Position numbers and translations under genes: made by a program. The notes beneath the pieces are model-generated. The model saw only the letters and a list, made by a program, of their open reading frames with translations, did no database searches and had not been told where the DNA came from. A stretch of 64,000 bases of DNA from Penium margaritaceum (Eukaryota; Streptophyta; Zygnematophyceae; Desmidiales; Peniaceae), in the NCBI GenBank assembly GCA_023375785.1, contig SZWC01001585.1, forward strand, positions 49,286 through 113,285. Direction: 5' to 3'. This document shows, in pieces, positions 1-10,401 of this stretch (the stretch's first letter is position 1; every line of letters begins with the position of its first letter).

Positions 1-21
1 CCCCCCCCCCCCCCCCCCCCC
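1..21. repeat. poly-C homopolymer at window edge
   Basis: The window opens with an uninterrupted run of 21 C residues. It may be a real homopolymer or a contig-end artefact. Nothing functional can be read from it. Confidence 0.9.
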
Positions 22-1660
22 ACCTCGTGGCTACCGCATGAGAAACTGCTTCCCGTTGGCAAGAAACATTCATCAGCACAACGCACGCTTGACCACTTGC
101 GGAGTATCTGCAAAGGACGAGCTTGCTACACTTGAACGGTTAACATCTTTGCTATTTCTACTAGAAAAAAGGTGTGACATAGTCTTAGCTAGAGCCAGAC
201 TTACATTCCCGAGAATCCCCACGTAATCGTTGAAACCATATGCATAAACTCATGCCACAAAACATGTTGAGAAGAGAATTTACATAATTAAATACAAAAA
301 AAGATGAAATTGAACTATGTATCCTGAATGAAATCGTCGTCCAAATTCTGTAAACTACTCGTGGAGTGTGCTTATGAATAACTAAACATTGACTTTTTCT
401 CGGGAGCTTCTTTGGAGAAACTTATATACACTAATTGAGGAGTGCAAAAAAGGTGGATGATTACCTCTAACTTTCTAAGGCAGGCAGTAACACATGCTGA
501 GGGAAGAGGAGCAGGGAAATTTCCAGAGTTCTGTTTACAGAGGCTACAAAAGCGCATTCCTTTTTGCTAGGCTTTGAGCAGGAGGACTAGCAGCACCTGA
601 TTCCAGGAGCAGTGGCAAGACCTTTGGGAATTAGATCCAGTCACAATGATGTTGCTAGCTGGTAGGCATGGGCGCAGGCCACTGCTAAATCAGGCATTGG
701 CATGTGCGGAACCAAGATGTTGATTCCTGATTGAAGGCGTGAGCGTATGGGAAAAACCACATGCACAGGCAAGGAAAGTGATGGGTGATATTGATGATGA
801 TGTTGATGTTGATGATGCTAATGATCTTGATGATGCAGATGAAGTTGATGATGCTGATAAAGCTGTTGGAGATGGTGAGCAAGGCAGAGAACTATGAGGA
901 AGGAGATGACACTTGAAGGTGGTGCGAGAGGATGACACATCGGGAGGTAATAGAGTGAAAACAGATGAAGGTGAAGCTGATGGAGCCGATTGGAGATGAT
1001 AAGGCAGCTGGAGGAGGAAGTCAACTGAGCACTTTGGAGTTGGCTGGAAGTGGACAGGAGATTACCTTTTTCATGAGGTCACGCGGACAAGATGAAGTGG
1101 CAAGGAGAGAACCGAAATTTGAGAGATGCAAGGAGGTTTAGTTGAGAGCCATGCGAGTCATGATGAAAAGCTAGTTTTATTTAAAAGCCAGTCGACTTTG
1201 TGGAGAGCGGCAGGAAACTTTGAGCAAAGCTACAGTAGAATACAACTCAACTTCTGATGTGGACTATTAGCAACTGTAGGGCCAAACATTACCGCGGGCA
1301 TTAACACTGGATGATGGGTGCATTCACAGCAAGATTTGTTTTCTGAAACTGAAGGAGCAATGTGATCTAACACTGCTGAAATAAGCTGTGGCTGAAGATA
1401 GCAAGAGAGCAGGTGAGCTGGCAAGGTCACCAGAAGTGAAAGGCCACTGAAGATAGCAAGAAAGTGTCACTGGAAAGCAGGGTAGAACAGTGATCACCAA
1501 GTAATAACATAGCTAATGAGGTGAAGCAAGAGTACAAGTTCTGATGTAGGCAGCAGAGACGGCAACAGTGCAAACCAGAGAAAGCTTTGGTAGAGGAAGG
1601 CGGCGATGCTGAAAATGACGTGACGACTTGGACAGGCGGCATCGGGCAGTTTTTTCTGAA
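22..1660. other. unassigned DNA with GAT-triplet tract
   Basis: No gene is recognised. The first 600 bases are mixed-composition sequence with no convincing reading frame. From 781 to about 870 there is a GAT/GAA-rich triplet tract. Its plus-strand frame (781-897) would give a 38-residue, strongly acidic Asp/Ala/Val peptide, which is most simply low-complexity DNA that happens to be open. From about 900 to 1660 the minus strand may be internal sequence of the element whose primer site lies at 1661-1672, but I see no gag, protease or polymerase motif. Confidence 0.4.
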
Positions 1661-1672
1661 GCTCTGATACCA
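1661..1672 (-). other. copia-type primer binding site (element D)
   Basis: On the minus strand this reads TGGTATCAGAGC, followed by TTC. It is an exact match to the classical tRNA-iMet primer site of plant Ty1/copia elements, so a chance match is unlikely. A 5' LTR should lie at higher coordinates on this strand, but family A gag sequence appears only about 100 bases away (1778-1879). The LTR must therefore be very short, truncated, or the junction rearranged. It belongs to none of families A, B or C as far as I can tell. Confidence 0.5.
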
Positions 1673-1777
1673 CGATAGAAGTAGTGGTGCGGGATGTTAG
1701 TGGGAAGAAGCAGATCGGCAAAGTGACAAAAGCAGAGGCAGAGGTGCAGGAAATAAGGAGTAAGCTAGAAAATAGGG

Positions 1778-1879
1778 TTATAGAGGCAACAGATGGTCTT
1801 CAACATCCTGCTGAGCCTCGCGAAAGAGAGTCAGCTGACACTGAAGGGCCACGATGACTGACCCGTCATCACCAGGCAT
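1778..1879 (-). pseudogene. gag start fragment of A3
   Basis: Starts MPGDDGSV at 1879 on the minus strand, matching the gag start MPGDDESV of copy A1 at 46284. About 30 residues can be aligned, including a QCQL stretch where A1 has a TAG in place of the first Q. The frame then stops at 1778 and similarity is lost. It is the truncated N-terminus of a copia capsid polyprotein and cannot give a working capsid. Confidence 0.7.
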
Positions 1880-2072
1880 GGTGACAACGTAAGGGCTCTG
1901 CACAAAAAAATTGGGCAGTGTCCCCAGCCCCAGTGGGCGTGGGAAAAATGGGGGTGCCTTAGGCAGAGTAGCTGAATGCTGTAGGACAGCCCAGCCCGAG
2001 TCAGACAGGACAAGCCACCGCAAACAGAAAAATATAAAGTAGGCAGGGGACAAAAGCATGCAAGATAGAGAG

Positions 2073-2594
2073 TCATGCGGTGACAGCAGGTGAAGGACTG
2101 CGCAGGAAGGCTAAGAGCGGTGGAACTTTCATTGCGGAGGTAGCCAAGAGAATGGCAACGGTGGAGAAGAATGGTACCACCAGAGCAAACACTCCACTGA
2201 CGAGGGCAGCACTGAGGGTGATGATGACAGCTACAATGGAGACCGTCGCTGTGACTAATCTAGAGGCGGCAGATGGAATAGACGCTGCTGCACTGTCAGC
2301 GACGGACGTCGAGGTACGGATGGAAGCTGCAGCCGCCGCTATCACAGAGAGAATGGCAGACGCTGCGGCAGAAATCTGCGTCCCTATGTTAGCGGCTGCT
2401 GCAGCAATGGGACCGATGACAACCGCAGCCTCTGTGTACGCCTCTGTTGCACGTCCTACTGAGGTAGAGGTAGGCGCACGAGAGGCTCTAGCGGCTGCGG
2501 CAAACGTAGCGGCGGCTGCTACAGCTGTGTCTATAACAGCTGCAGCCGTTCAAGTGAGGGAACTCACAAGGCTAACAACGTCCTGAGTAAATGC
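2073..2594 (-). pseudogene. alanine-rich upstream ORF of family A, copy A3
   Basis: This minus-strand frame matches the 180-residue upstream frame of A1 (45544-46086) over nearly its whole length. Shared landmarks are TEAA, GPIAAAAA, IGTQI, SSIRTS/ASIRTS, VPPLL and LRSPSP/LRSVSP near the end, and both copies end with TGA. The C-terminal half is strongly hydrophobic (ALVSGVFALVVPFF, STVAILLATS) and looks like one or two membrane helices. It is broken here: the start codon aligned with the A1 ATG is GCA (2592-2594), and one TGA interrupts the frame about 12 codons in. The function is unknown. It lies in the element's leader, 193 bases before gag. Confidence 0.65.
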
Positions 2595-2849
2595 AGCGTA
2601 CAGATTGGGAGAGACCTACGGCTGCGGACCCCTCAGGAGAAAGAGGTGGGGAGACGCTTACCGGTCGGTGCCGAGCAGTCCACGTGGATGACTGTGCTGT
2701 GGACGTAGACACTTGGTTGTTGCTCATGCCTCTGTGACGTCTCACGTGACGATGCGACAGCACCAGGGGGAAGCGCGTAGGAAGCGTCACAAAGAGCCAG
2801 CGTGCTGGGTGCAACACCAGCAAAGCGGTGCACTCAGTGGAGTTTTGTC

Positions 2850-3290
2850 ACTACACTCGTACTGCTGTTGCAACTGTTGCTGCTGCTGCCGACGCTGCTG
2901 ATGTTGCAGCTGATGCGGTTGCCAACGCTGTTGCGAACAATGCTGATGCGACTGCGTGTGCTGTTGCTGCTGTTGTTGCTTATGCTGCTACTGCTACGGT
3001 TAAAGTGGTTGCCATGTTGTTGGTAACAATGCTGCTACTGTTGCCCGTACTTCTGCTGCAGTTGCCGATGCTGTTGCTGCTGCTGTTGCTGATGCGGCTG
3101 CCAATGCTGCTGCTAAAACTGTTGCCACTGCTATTCCAGATGCTGCTGCTACTACGTGTTCTGCTGCTGCTACTACTAATGCTGCCTTTGCTGTGGCTAA
3201 AGTGGCTGCCACCGCTATTGCTAAAACTGCTACTGCTGCTGCTCTCAATGCTGCTGCTGCTATGGACGATGCTGCTGCTTCAAGGATGGA
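2850..3290. repeat. GCT/GTT triplet-repeat tract in A3 leader
   Basis: An imperfect trinucleotide array (GCT, GTT, ACT, GAT variants) with clear three-base periodicity. On the plus strand the open frames are Leu/Met-rich or Ala-rich; on the minus strand, the sense strand of the element, one frame is Ala/Val/Thr-rich. It lies inside the A3 leader. The open frames on both strands follow from the triplet period and are not evidence of separate genes. Confidence 0.75.
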
Positions 3291-3510
3291 GAGACGGCAG
3301 TCGCATAAGAGGCAACTACCGCAGTAGTTGGGGTGGATGGCAGATTTGGGCAGCAATGCTGCTAAGACTGATGCAGGTGAAGCTGAGGCTGCTGAAAGAG
3401 GCTGCAGTCGCGACTACTGCAACTAACGCAGCTGCTGCTGGCGCCCAGACGCACAAGCGGCTGTGGTTGTGGGGTCCGCGGCTGCCGCCGTGCGACTGTC
3501 GTTGGTGCAG

Positions 3511-3822
3511 TCACGTGGATGATGCAGCCTGACGATCCCTGTGACGCAAGCACAGGAGTGCGGTGGGAGGACCGGCTGCGAAGATTGCAGCTGTTGAGAG
3601 GTGCGAGAGAAGTACGGGAGGAGAGGTCCGTGGGCGAGACAAGAATGCCCTAACCCGTGAGTTGCTGTAATTGGCCACCAAGACAGGAGGCTGAAGGCTA
3701 GTGGGAGTGAGGTCCTCCTCCCTAAGGACCTCTGCAAATGCTAGAGAGCGGCAGACATGGCAGAAGCCGCGGTGGCGACGGCGAGATGTCACGCACCAAC
3801 AGGATCGCACGCGCGATATCAC
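3511..3822 (-). other. conserved leader frame of family A (Arg-rich start)
   Basis: Just downstream of the A3 primer site, this minus-strand frame shares a long block with A1 44562-44777: RSLA, AEVLREEDLTP, SLQPPVLVA, NSRVRAF, RPRTSPP and LLSHLS are all recognisable. The conservation may be at nucleotide level (packaging or translation signals of the leader) instead of protein level. No ATG is shared between the two copies. I record it as conserved leader sequence with a possible short frame and no assigned function. Confidence 0.4.
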
Positions 3823-3848
3823 GTGCGATGTGTTCCTTCCTCACAATG

Positions 3849-3860
3849 CTCTGGTACTAA
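3849..3860 (-). other. degenerate primer binding site of A3
   Basis: Minus strand reads TAGTACCAGAGC, against TGGTATCAGAGT at the matching place in A1. The bases after it (ATTGTGAGGA) match A1 (CGTGTGAGGA), which places the boundary between the 5' LTR (above 3860) and the leader. Confidence 0.65.
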
Positions 3861-4080
3861 GGGAGAGGCCAAGAGGCAGGCAGGAGATCTTTTCAGAATT
3901 GAGCAATGGAGTGGAGTGACAGAGCAAAGAGCTGCAAGAGAGTGGCTGGAAAAGAATGAGCAAGAGGAGAATGGCGGAATGGAGACACAGCAGTGAGGGC
4001 CCTGAAACCAAAGGTGGACAAGAACAAAAGATTGTTTTAGGTTGAAATCAAGGGAATGAACATCCATGTTATATAACCAC
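3861..4080 (-). repeat. partial 5' LTR of A3
   Basis: The position next to the primer site identifies this as the inner end of the A3 5' LTR. It is too diverged from the A1 LTR to align with confidence. A palindromic TTATATAA at about 4067-4076 could be the LTR's TATA element on the minus strand. I find no clear TG end, so the upper boundary is open. Confidence 0.45.
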
Positions 4081-4279
4081 TGAATAGTACAAGACGGCTA
4101 CCTCACTAGCCAGACGCGTCTGAGAAAAAATCTTTCATAAGGGGTGACTCAGAGTCTGACATTACCGTTGAGTCTAACTTCTGTTACCGAGCTGGTTCAA
4201 CACAGGAGATGAACCTGGTTGAGACCTCGGGTGTTTTCTGAGAGCAGTGATGGGATAAGGATCATTTTTGTATACTTCA

Positions 4280-4438
4280 AACAAGATGGATGAAAGCATT
4301 GAAAGATGGACGGATGTAAAGATGGCTAAATGGAAGGACAGATGGACGGACAGACAGTCAGAAAGATGGAAAGATGGAGAGATGAATTGAAAAAGGAAAT
4401 CATGGATGGATGGAGGGACTGACAGATGGACAGACGGA

Positions 4439-4478
<40 letters not shown>

Positions 4479-4666
4479 TTGCAAGGAAGATGGAACTAGG
4501 CTGGAAGGAGAGAGGGAGAGAGGACCGCAGGCGCCACATGCATCAGGGACAGGGGAGGGGGGGTGCTGCTCCATGCGCACTAGGAACAGGGGATGATGGG
4601 GCTGCGCCTTGCGTACTGGGGAAAGGGGGAACGATGGATCTGCNGACTGACAGATGGACAGACGGA

Positions 4667-4706
<40 letters not shown>

Positions 4707-4866
4707 TTGCAAGGAAGATGGAACTAGGCTGGAAGGAGAGAGGGAGAGAGGACTGCAGGCGCCACATGCATCAGGGACAAGGGAGGGGGGGTGCTGTTCC
4801 ATTCGCACTAGGAACAGGGGATGATGGGGCTGCGCCTTGCGTACTGGGGAAAGGGGGAACGATGGA
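4280..4866. repeat. GATGGA-type and (GA)n repeats, duplicated across gap n4644
   Basis: Purine-rich repeats: diffuse GATGGACG-like motifs (about 4280-4440), a pure (GA)n run at 4441-4474, then G-rich sequence. The block 4417-4640 recurs at 4645-4866 with only a few differences, directly after the single n at 4644. The second copy is best read as an unmerged assembly overlap. Minus-strand Ser/Leu/Pro-rich frames here come from the GA/CT repeat and are not genes. Confidence 0.8.
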
Positions 4867-6041
4867 TATGCACCACGTGCACCTAGAAGGGAGGGAGGGG
4901 GGGAGGAAACTAGCATTGAGGAAGTCGCCAATGGTCTGCAATGTCAAGGTGGAGAGGGAAGCCAGAAGGGAGAGGGAATTGGAAATAACGGAAAAACAGC
5001 CAATGTGAGCAGAGCCAGGACAGCAGAAGTCAGAGGGATGATGGGGCCGTCCACAGGCACCTAATCTAGATTTATGCCATGCTAAAGATAGAGAGATTCT
5101 TAGATGAATAAGTGATTTCACGTCAGGAAAGTGAGCGTACATGTACACGTTGCTTTGGGGCTGTCGGGAGGTTGGGGGAAACAGGTGCAGGCGTATCATT
5201 AGCACACAAGCTCACCAACCCTATGGCTGCTAGCCATTGGCTTGTGCTGGCTCCCAAGCTGAGGCTAAGTCTCAACCAGGGCAAAGCCATGAAGTGCCCT
5301 ACCCTGTTAATTTCTTGCACGACGATGAGCTTTGCTAGTTTTTTTGATATGGCAGAAGAGTTTAAATTGATGAGAAACATCTAGGATTGCAATCGAGCAT
5401 GGTACATGGTGACCAACAAGCTTCACAAGACTAACTAGTTCAGCAATTTACACCCCCCTCTTCGGCATAGTTCTAGTTTTTGTGACGGCAATGTTTTCCA
5501 TGTTCAATTAAGTAACAATGCCAGCCATTGTTGTAAGTAATCTTCATTGCTTTATACACTGCCCAGATACTTCTAATCACTCACATGTCAAAGAACATGT
5601 GCAGTCCACATCATGCTCATGTACAATGAAACACTATGAATACAAAATGTATCAATGTTCCAGTAACACTCGACCTTCCTTCAAGAGAAAAACTCGTCTT
5701 ATAGCCCTCATCTTCCTCCAACCTCTTCATTTCATCCTAATCTACCTTAATCTTCCATTCATCACCTTTCAGACTGATGTTCCTTTGAATGTGATGCCTC
5801 TGTGCCATTTTGTGAAAACTTTAAACATCTTCAGAACCCTACGGTATCTCCATTAAGTTCCCAGATTTTAGTCCCTTTTACTTGCAGGAAAAATCTTTGA
5901 AACTTGGGTGGCAACCGTCATGACTGTTAAAAAAACGTCTTCCTGGCTGCTTTGTCTCTCTGTTGCTTCAAGGGATGAGCTGATTATACAGCATCCTTGG
6001 TCGTAGACCTGACCCAAAACAAAAAGGCTGGTGAAGAAGGG
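4867..6041. other. unassigned DNA between A3 and B2
   Basis: I recognise no gene. A short pyrimidine-rich string at about 5449-5465 (ACACCCCCCTCTTCGG) resembles the C-rich ends of some copia LTRs, but no primer site follows it. A 112-codon frame at 5518-5856 has no recognisable motif and lies in AT-rich DNA. If B2 inserted into the 3' LTR of A2, the rest of that LTR would be here, but I could not confirm it. Confidence 0.35.
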
Positions 6042-6888
6042 AGCTGGAAACTGTTCTAGTGCGCAGGTTGGGGCAGCTGCGTTGTCGATGCAGCGTGCGG
6101 GCTTCCACGCTCGTTGCTTAGGCTGCTGCCCCCTCGGTCTTCCGCTCTAGAGTCTAAGTCTTAGTGCTCTGGGTTTGTTACTCAGAGACGCGCGCACCAG
6201 TGTTAGCGCTAGAAAGCAGCTGTGAACTGGAAATGACTGATCAAGAACTCAGAATGCAACACAATGTGAGACCCCTCCAAGATCTAGTCTCCCCCATCAA
6301 TGTAGAGCTTGTTACCCAGTTCACCATCCAATCAGAAAATAGCTCTATTTTCAGGCAGGCAGGTTTTCTCGGTAAGCTCTACGAGACAGCCGACAGCCCA
6401 AAACCCGGGCGTTGTCCGTTTTGACTGAAAACTGGACCATGCCATAACATGCACGCTGCACACGCAGTCGTGCGGTCAGAATCACATAGAAAAACATCAG
6501 TCAAGGGTTATAGCCGCCTGAACCCTGACGGCGTCTACTCTAGTCCCCGGTACCAACATTGCCCGAAACTCATGAAACTTGGACCTTGTGCATGATACAG
6601 CACTGCAAATGCTACAGTGCAGTCAAACAGAGCAATGGACGCGTGTAGAAAGCAAAAGCAGCGACAGAGACTGCCTGCGGCATGACTGCCAAGGAGAGCC
6701 GCCGATGGAGCTTAGCACGTAGAAGAGAGGAGGAGGCTCCAGTGAAGTGCGTGTGGGCCTCAGTGTGCATCGGCTCCACCAGAGGATACTTTAGCAGCGT
6801 CGGGTCTCACCATCAGTCATCTGCACGCTGACGTGGACAAGCCGGGAGGACACAACAGAATACAATGAGAGCTACATCAAAACCAACA
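6042..6888 (-). repeat. 3' LTR of B2
   Basis: The outer end starts TGTTGGTTTT on the minus strand (6888 downwards), after a short purine tract (ATAGAGGAG). The inner block around the CAGCGTGCGGGCTTCCACGC string (6090-6112) is shared with all other family B LTRs at 22031-22879, 35314-36166 and 43423-43934 plus 52563-52904. The length of 847 agrees with the 849-base 5' LTR. Frames inside it (for example 6164-6424) recur in every B LTR and are not genes. Confidence 0.85.
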
Positions 6889-6983
6889 CTCCTCTATGAA
6901 TCACAGGTGCAGTGCACATTGACGGGCAGATATCATAGAGACAAAGCGGACAGGGGAAGAGAGAGGGAAGGAGAGAGAGGACC

Positions 6984-8734
6984 TCAAAGACGCACACCAA
7001 CCGCAGTGACTGCCTTCTTGAATGAGTCACGCTTCAGGGCCTTGGTCAAGAAGTCAGCCAACTGTTGTGCTGTCTCAATCCACACAATGCTGATGCTATC
7101 GCCATGCAATAAAGAATGCACGTAGTGGTACTCAACATTGATGTGCTTTGTGCAAGTGTGATGCACGCCGTCATTGTCAGCAATGGTCATGTTACTCTCA
7201 TTGTCACAGTGTAGCGTGATGGATGGGACTGGCTGACGCAGCTCGGACAACATGCGACGTAGCCATACACTCTCACACGCGCCAGAACCAAGTGCCACAT
7301 ACTGAGCCTCAGCAGTGCTGCATGTAATGTAGCTTTGCTTGCTACTGCACCAGGACACAGTCGTGCCGCCAACAACAAACATCCAGCCTGTACGACTCTT
7401 ACTCTCCAAACTCTTGACCCAGTCACTGTCAGTATAGCGTATCACCACAACGGATGGTTGTCGATGGAACATGAGGCCTCGCCGTGGAGTCGAGCCGGAA
7501 TAGCACATTACTCGGATTGCAGCCTCAAAGTCGAGGTGACACGACTCCTGAGTAAACTGTGCCAGGAGGTTGACGGCGAACGCGATGTCTGGACGTGTCG
7601 TCGTCGCCAGGAACATCAGTGATCCAATGACAAGTAAGTATGTGGTCACATCGACTGGCTCCCCCAGCACGGCAGGGTCAGGGCTCTTGAGCATCGCCTG
7701 GCCATTGGGTGACATGGGTAAGGATGCTCTTGGCACAAGGGGCAGGTCCTCAGCAAAGCGCCTGGACAGGGTTTGGACGTAGGTGGCCTAATAGATGTGC
7801 AAGATGCCCGTGGAGCAATCATGCTCAAGATCCATGCCCATAAAGACTCGTACTGACCCGAGGTCCTTCATCTGGTAGGTAGCATGTAGTAGGTCCGTGA
7901 ACCGTTGGATGGCAGCTGCCTACGGCAATGCGATGAGCAGGTCATCGATATAGACCGAATCAACGTCAAAGGGCTGGCCCTGCATACTGATGAACAGTGC
8001 GGGATTGGCAGTATTGCAAAGGAGGCCGCCGCTAAGAAGCGTGCAACTGATCTCCTGGTTCCAGCTGCACAGTGACTACTTCAGGTTGTAAACGGCCTTC
8101 GGTAGGTTCCAGACCTTTCCGGAGCCATCATCAAAGACTGGGGGCTGCACCATGTAGAGCTCCTTGCCTTCCAGAGAGCCATGGAGAAAGGCATTGCTCA
8201 CTTCCATCTGATGCAGCTCCCATCCTTGTTGGACAACCAGGGTGAACAACGCTTCGCTAGTCGAGAAGCGACCGACCGGACCAAAGATCTGGTCATAGTT
8301 GACACCGGGGACCTGAGCAAAACCCTTAGCCGTAACACGAGCCTTGTAATTGTCCAGTGACGCGTCTGGCTTCCACTTTCGTCGGAGGACCTACTTGGAA
8401 CCGATGGCCTTTCGACCGGGGGGAAGGTCGACAAGCTCATAGAATAAATGTTGTTGAATGGCACAAAGATCCTCGGTGCATGCAACCTCCCAGTGTGCGG
8501 CCTCAGGAGATGCCCGGGCCTCACGTAAGGTGGATGGGTCCACTGGTCGCTCTATGGGATGGATAGTGAGGACAAACACGTCTCGTGCCCCAAGTGGCAA
8601 GTGCATGAGTGTAGCCACAACGGCACGTCGGTGCTCCTGATGGAGAAGGGCGTTACCTTAAGCCAACCCCGGATGCAGGTCAGTGATGACTGACAAAGTC
8701 GCCAAGCCAAGCGCCTTGGTGCTAGGGTCCCCAC
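6984..8734 (-). pseudogene. reverse transcriptase-RNase H region of B2
   Basis: The C-terminal 250 codons (7736-6984) are open and cover the end of reverse transcriptase and all of copia RNase H: GEPVDVTTYL, IGSLMF, TTTRPDIAFAVNLLAQF, the RNase H start YTDSDW, TVSWCSSKQ, AEAQYVALG, CDNESN, and the closing QLADFLTKAL. Upstream, around 7930-7960, the polymerase motif reads YIDD, a tolerated variant of YVDD. From 7737 to 8734 the frame is broken by stops, yet RT blocks (LPPGRKAIGSK, EAHWEV) can still be traced. This enzyme would copy the element RNA and degrade the template strand. It is dead in this copy. Confidence 0.85.
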
Positions 8735-8846
8735 TCACGACTGTGGGAGTGGGTCTGCCATGAGGTATGGAGCCTCATGGGGTGATAGGGGGCCGTGGCA
8801 TAGGAGGGCATGAGGAGGCAACCTGAGGGCTCAATGCCGGCCTGGG

Positions 8847-9590
8847 TCAGAGGATCCCTCCTTGACCATCTGAGTAATGCGCTGACATTGACGGGGCAGC
8901 TGGTCCAAAGGAGTTGGCAGACACGGACGGGGCAGCCGTCCCATAGGGGTTGGCGGACACGAACGGGAAAGCCAACCCAGAGGGGCTGGTGGACACGGAC
9001 AAGGAAGCCAGCCCTGAGGGGCTAGCAGACACGGCCGGGGAAGCCGGCCCAGAGGGGCTGGTAAACACGGAGGGGGCAGCAGACCCGAAGGGGCTGGCAG
9101 ACATGGACAGGGCAGCCAACCCAAAGGGACTGGCGAACACGGAGGGGGCAGCCGGTCCGGAGGGGCAGGCTGACACGGAGGGGGCAGCCGGCCCGGAGGG
9201 GCTGGCGGACACGGACGAGGCAGCCGGCGCCTAGGGGCTGGAGGACACAGACGATGCAGCCGCCTTAGAGGGGCTGGCGGACACGGAGGGGGCAGCCGGT
9301 CCGAAGGAGCTGGCCAACATGGAGGGGGCAACCGGCCTGAAGGGGCTGGCGGACACGGACGGGCCAGCCAGCCGTGAAAGGCTAGCGGACACGGATGGGG
9401 TAGCCAGCCCGGAAGGGCTGGTAGAAATGGACGGGGCAGCCGGCCCTGAGGGGCTGACGGACAAGGGCGGGGTAGCCAACACAGAGGGGCGGGCGGACAC
9501 ACACAAGGCAACCGGTCCTGATGGGCTGGCGGACAAGGGCGGGGCAGCCGGCCTGAGAGGACCGATGGACGTAGACGATGGGAAGCCCAA
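8847..9590 (-). repeat. 36-bp coding minisatellite in B2 linker
   Basis: About twenty imperfect 36-bp units. In the minus-strand sense frame they encode a 12-residue repeat close to SASPSGPAAPSV, open from 9590 to 8847 with one stop near 9231. It lies between integrase and reverse transcriptase, where copia polyproteins have a variable linker. The same repeat is at the same place in B1 (40760-41400), so it belongs to the family and not to this locus. Confidence 0.85.
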
Positions 9591-10401
9591 AAGCAGCTGG
9601 ACAACGGACCCACCACTATCCCACGTGACGGGAGGAACATCGACACGCCGGAACGAACGAGGTTGCGGGGAAATAGGTACTCAAAGAAGAGGGCGTCCCG
9701 AGACTCGACTATGCAGTGCCGGAAAGGATCCAAGAAGCACCACGCCTTTGACTGACACAAGATGCCAAGGAAGGTGCAGGTTCGTCCGCGAGGTTCACCT
9801 TGCTACCCTGGTGTGGGGCATGCAACCATACAATGGCCAGGCAACCCCAAACACGAGCTGGGCGAAGGTCGACGCGCTCGCCGCACCACTGCTGGTATGG
9901 TGTGGACTGGCAGGGAAGGGGTCCGTGTGGAATCCGGTTCCATACCCATGTCATGTAGGTCATTGCTTTGAAGTAGAAGCCATCAGAGAGACCAAACTCA
10001 ACCTGCATGCTGCGGACGTTGTCGGGCATGGTGCGGTTCCACCGCTCGGAGACATCATTCTGGGCTGGCATGTACGGGGCCGACGTCCCGTGGTGAATGC
10101 CTCGATAAGCAAAGAAGAGTGTGGTCTCCTCCATATACTCGCCACTGCGACCAGAGCGGAAGCGGCGAAGAGGGGGACAACATCTGCGTTCAGCACAGAC
10201 CAGCCAGTCCCGAATGGTGGGGCCGACATCGCTCTTCTATCGAATACAAAAGACCCAGCACTAGTGGGATAAGTCGTCAGTGATGGCCAGGGCATAGTGT
10301 CCGTGGTACCCAACAAACTCTGTCAGAAGGGGACCCATGACATCAAAGTGGACCAATTCCAAGGGTCCAAATGCACGAGAGGCAGACAAGGGATAGGTAG
10401 A
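9591..10401 (-). pseudogene. integrase region of B2
   Basis: Minus-strand frame 10134-9709 holds the integrase core end: SAPYMPAQNDVSERWNRT carries the glutamate of the D,D,E triad in the VSERW motif, followed by MTYMTWVWNRIPHGPLP and the GAG/IN C-terminal block VWGCLAIVWL. Note PAQN-D where other copies have PAQN-G. The upstream catalytic aspartates lie in sequence broken by frameshifts. Integrase joins the cDNA ends to host DNA. This copy is a pseudogene. Confidence 0.75.

Larger units (their letters stand above)
1778..4080 (-). mobile_element. truncated Ty1/copia element A3 (family A)
   Basis: Minus-strand 5' part of a family A retrotransposon. Reading downwards from about 4080 it has part of a 5' LTR, a degenerate primer site (3849-3860), a leader with conserved blocks and a triplet-repeat section, the alanine-rich upstream frame (2594-2073), and the first about 30 codons of gag starting at 1879. 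The leader matches full-length copy A1 (43935-52557) block for block, and the spacing from the end of the upstream frame to the gag start is nearly the same (193 against 197 bases). Everything downstream of the gag start is missing, so this is a 3'-truncated remnant. The outer LTR end is not clear. Confidence 0.75.

Noticed and set aside
2080-2586. 168-codon plus-strand frame rich in Ala and Thr
   Set aside because: Antisense shadow of the upstream frame of A3; the minus strand is the one conserved with A1.
2828-3532. Long plus-strand Ala/Leu-rich frame
   Set aside because: It is antisense to the A3 leader and exists because the GCT/GTT triplet array is open in several frames on both strands.
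4174-4931. Minus-strand Ser/Leu frames with SLSLSLS
   Set aside because: Produced by the (GA)n run and its assembly duplicate.
5449-5475. C-rich string as an LTR end
   Set aside because: Resembles the ends of some copia LTRs but no primer site or paired LTR was found; kept only as a remark.
6164-6424. 86-codon frame similar to one at 22243-22503
   Set aside because: Both lie inside family B LTRs, so they are the same repeat read twice and not a gene pair.
9319-10272. 317-codon plus-strand frame with Glu/Gly/Asp/Ala repeats
   Set aside because: Antisense to the B2 integrase and linker minisatellite; the repeats come from the 36-bp units.
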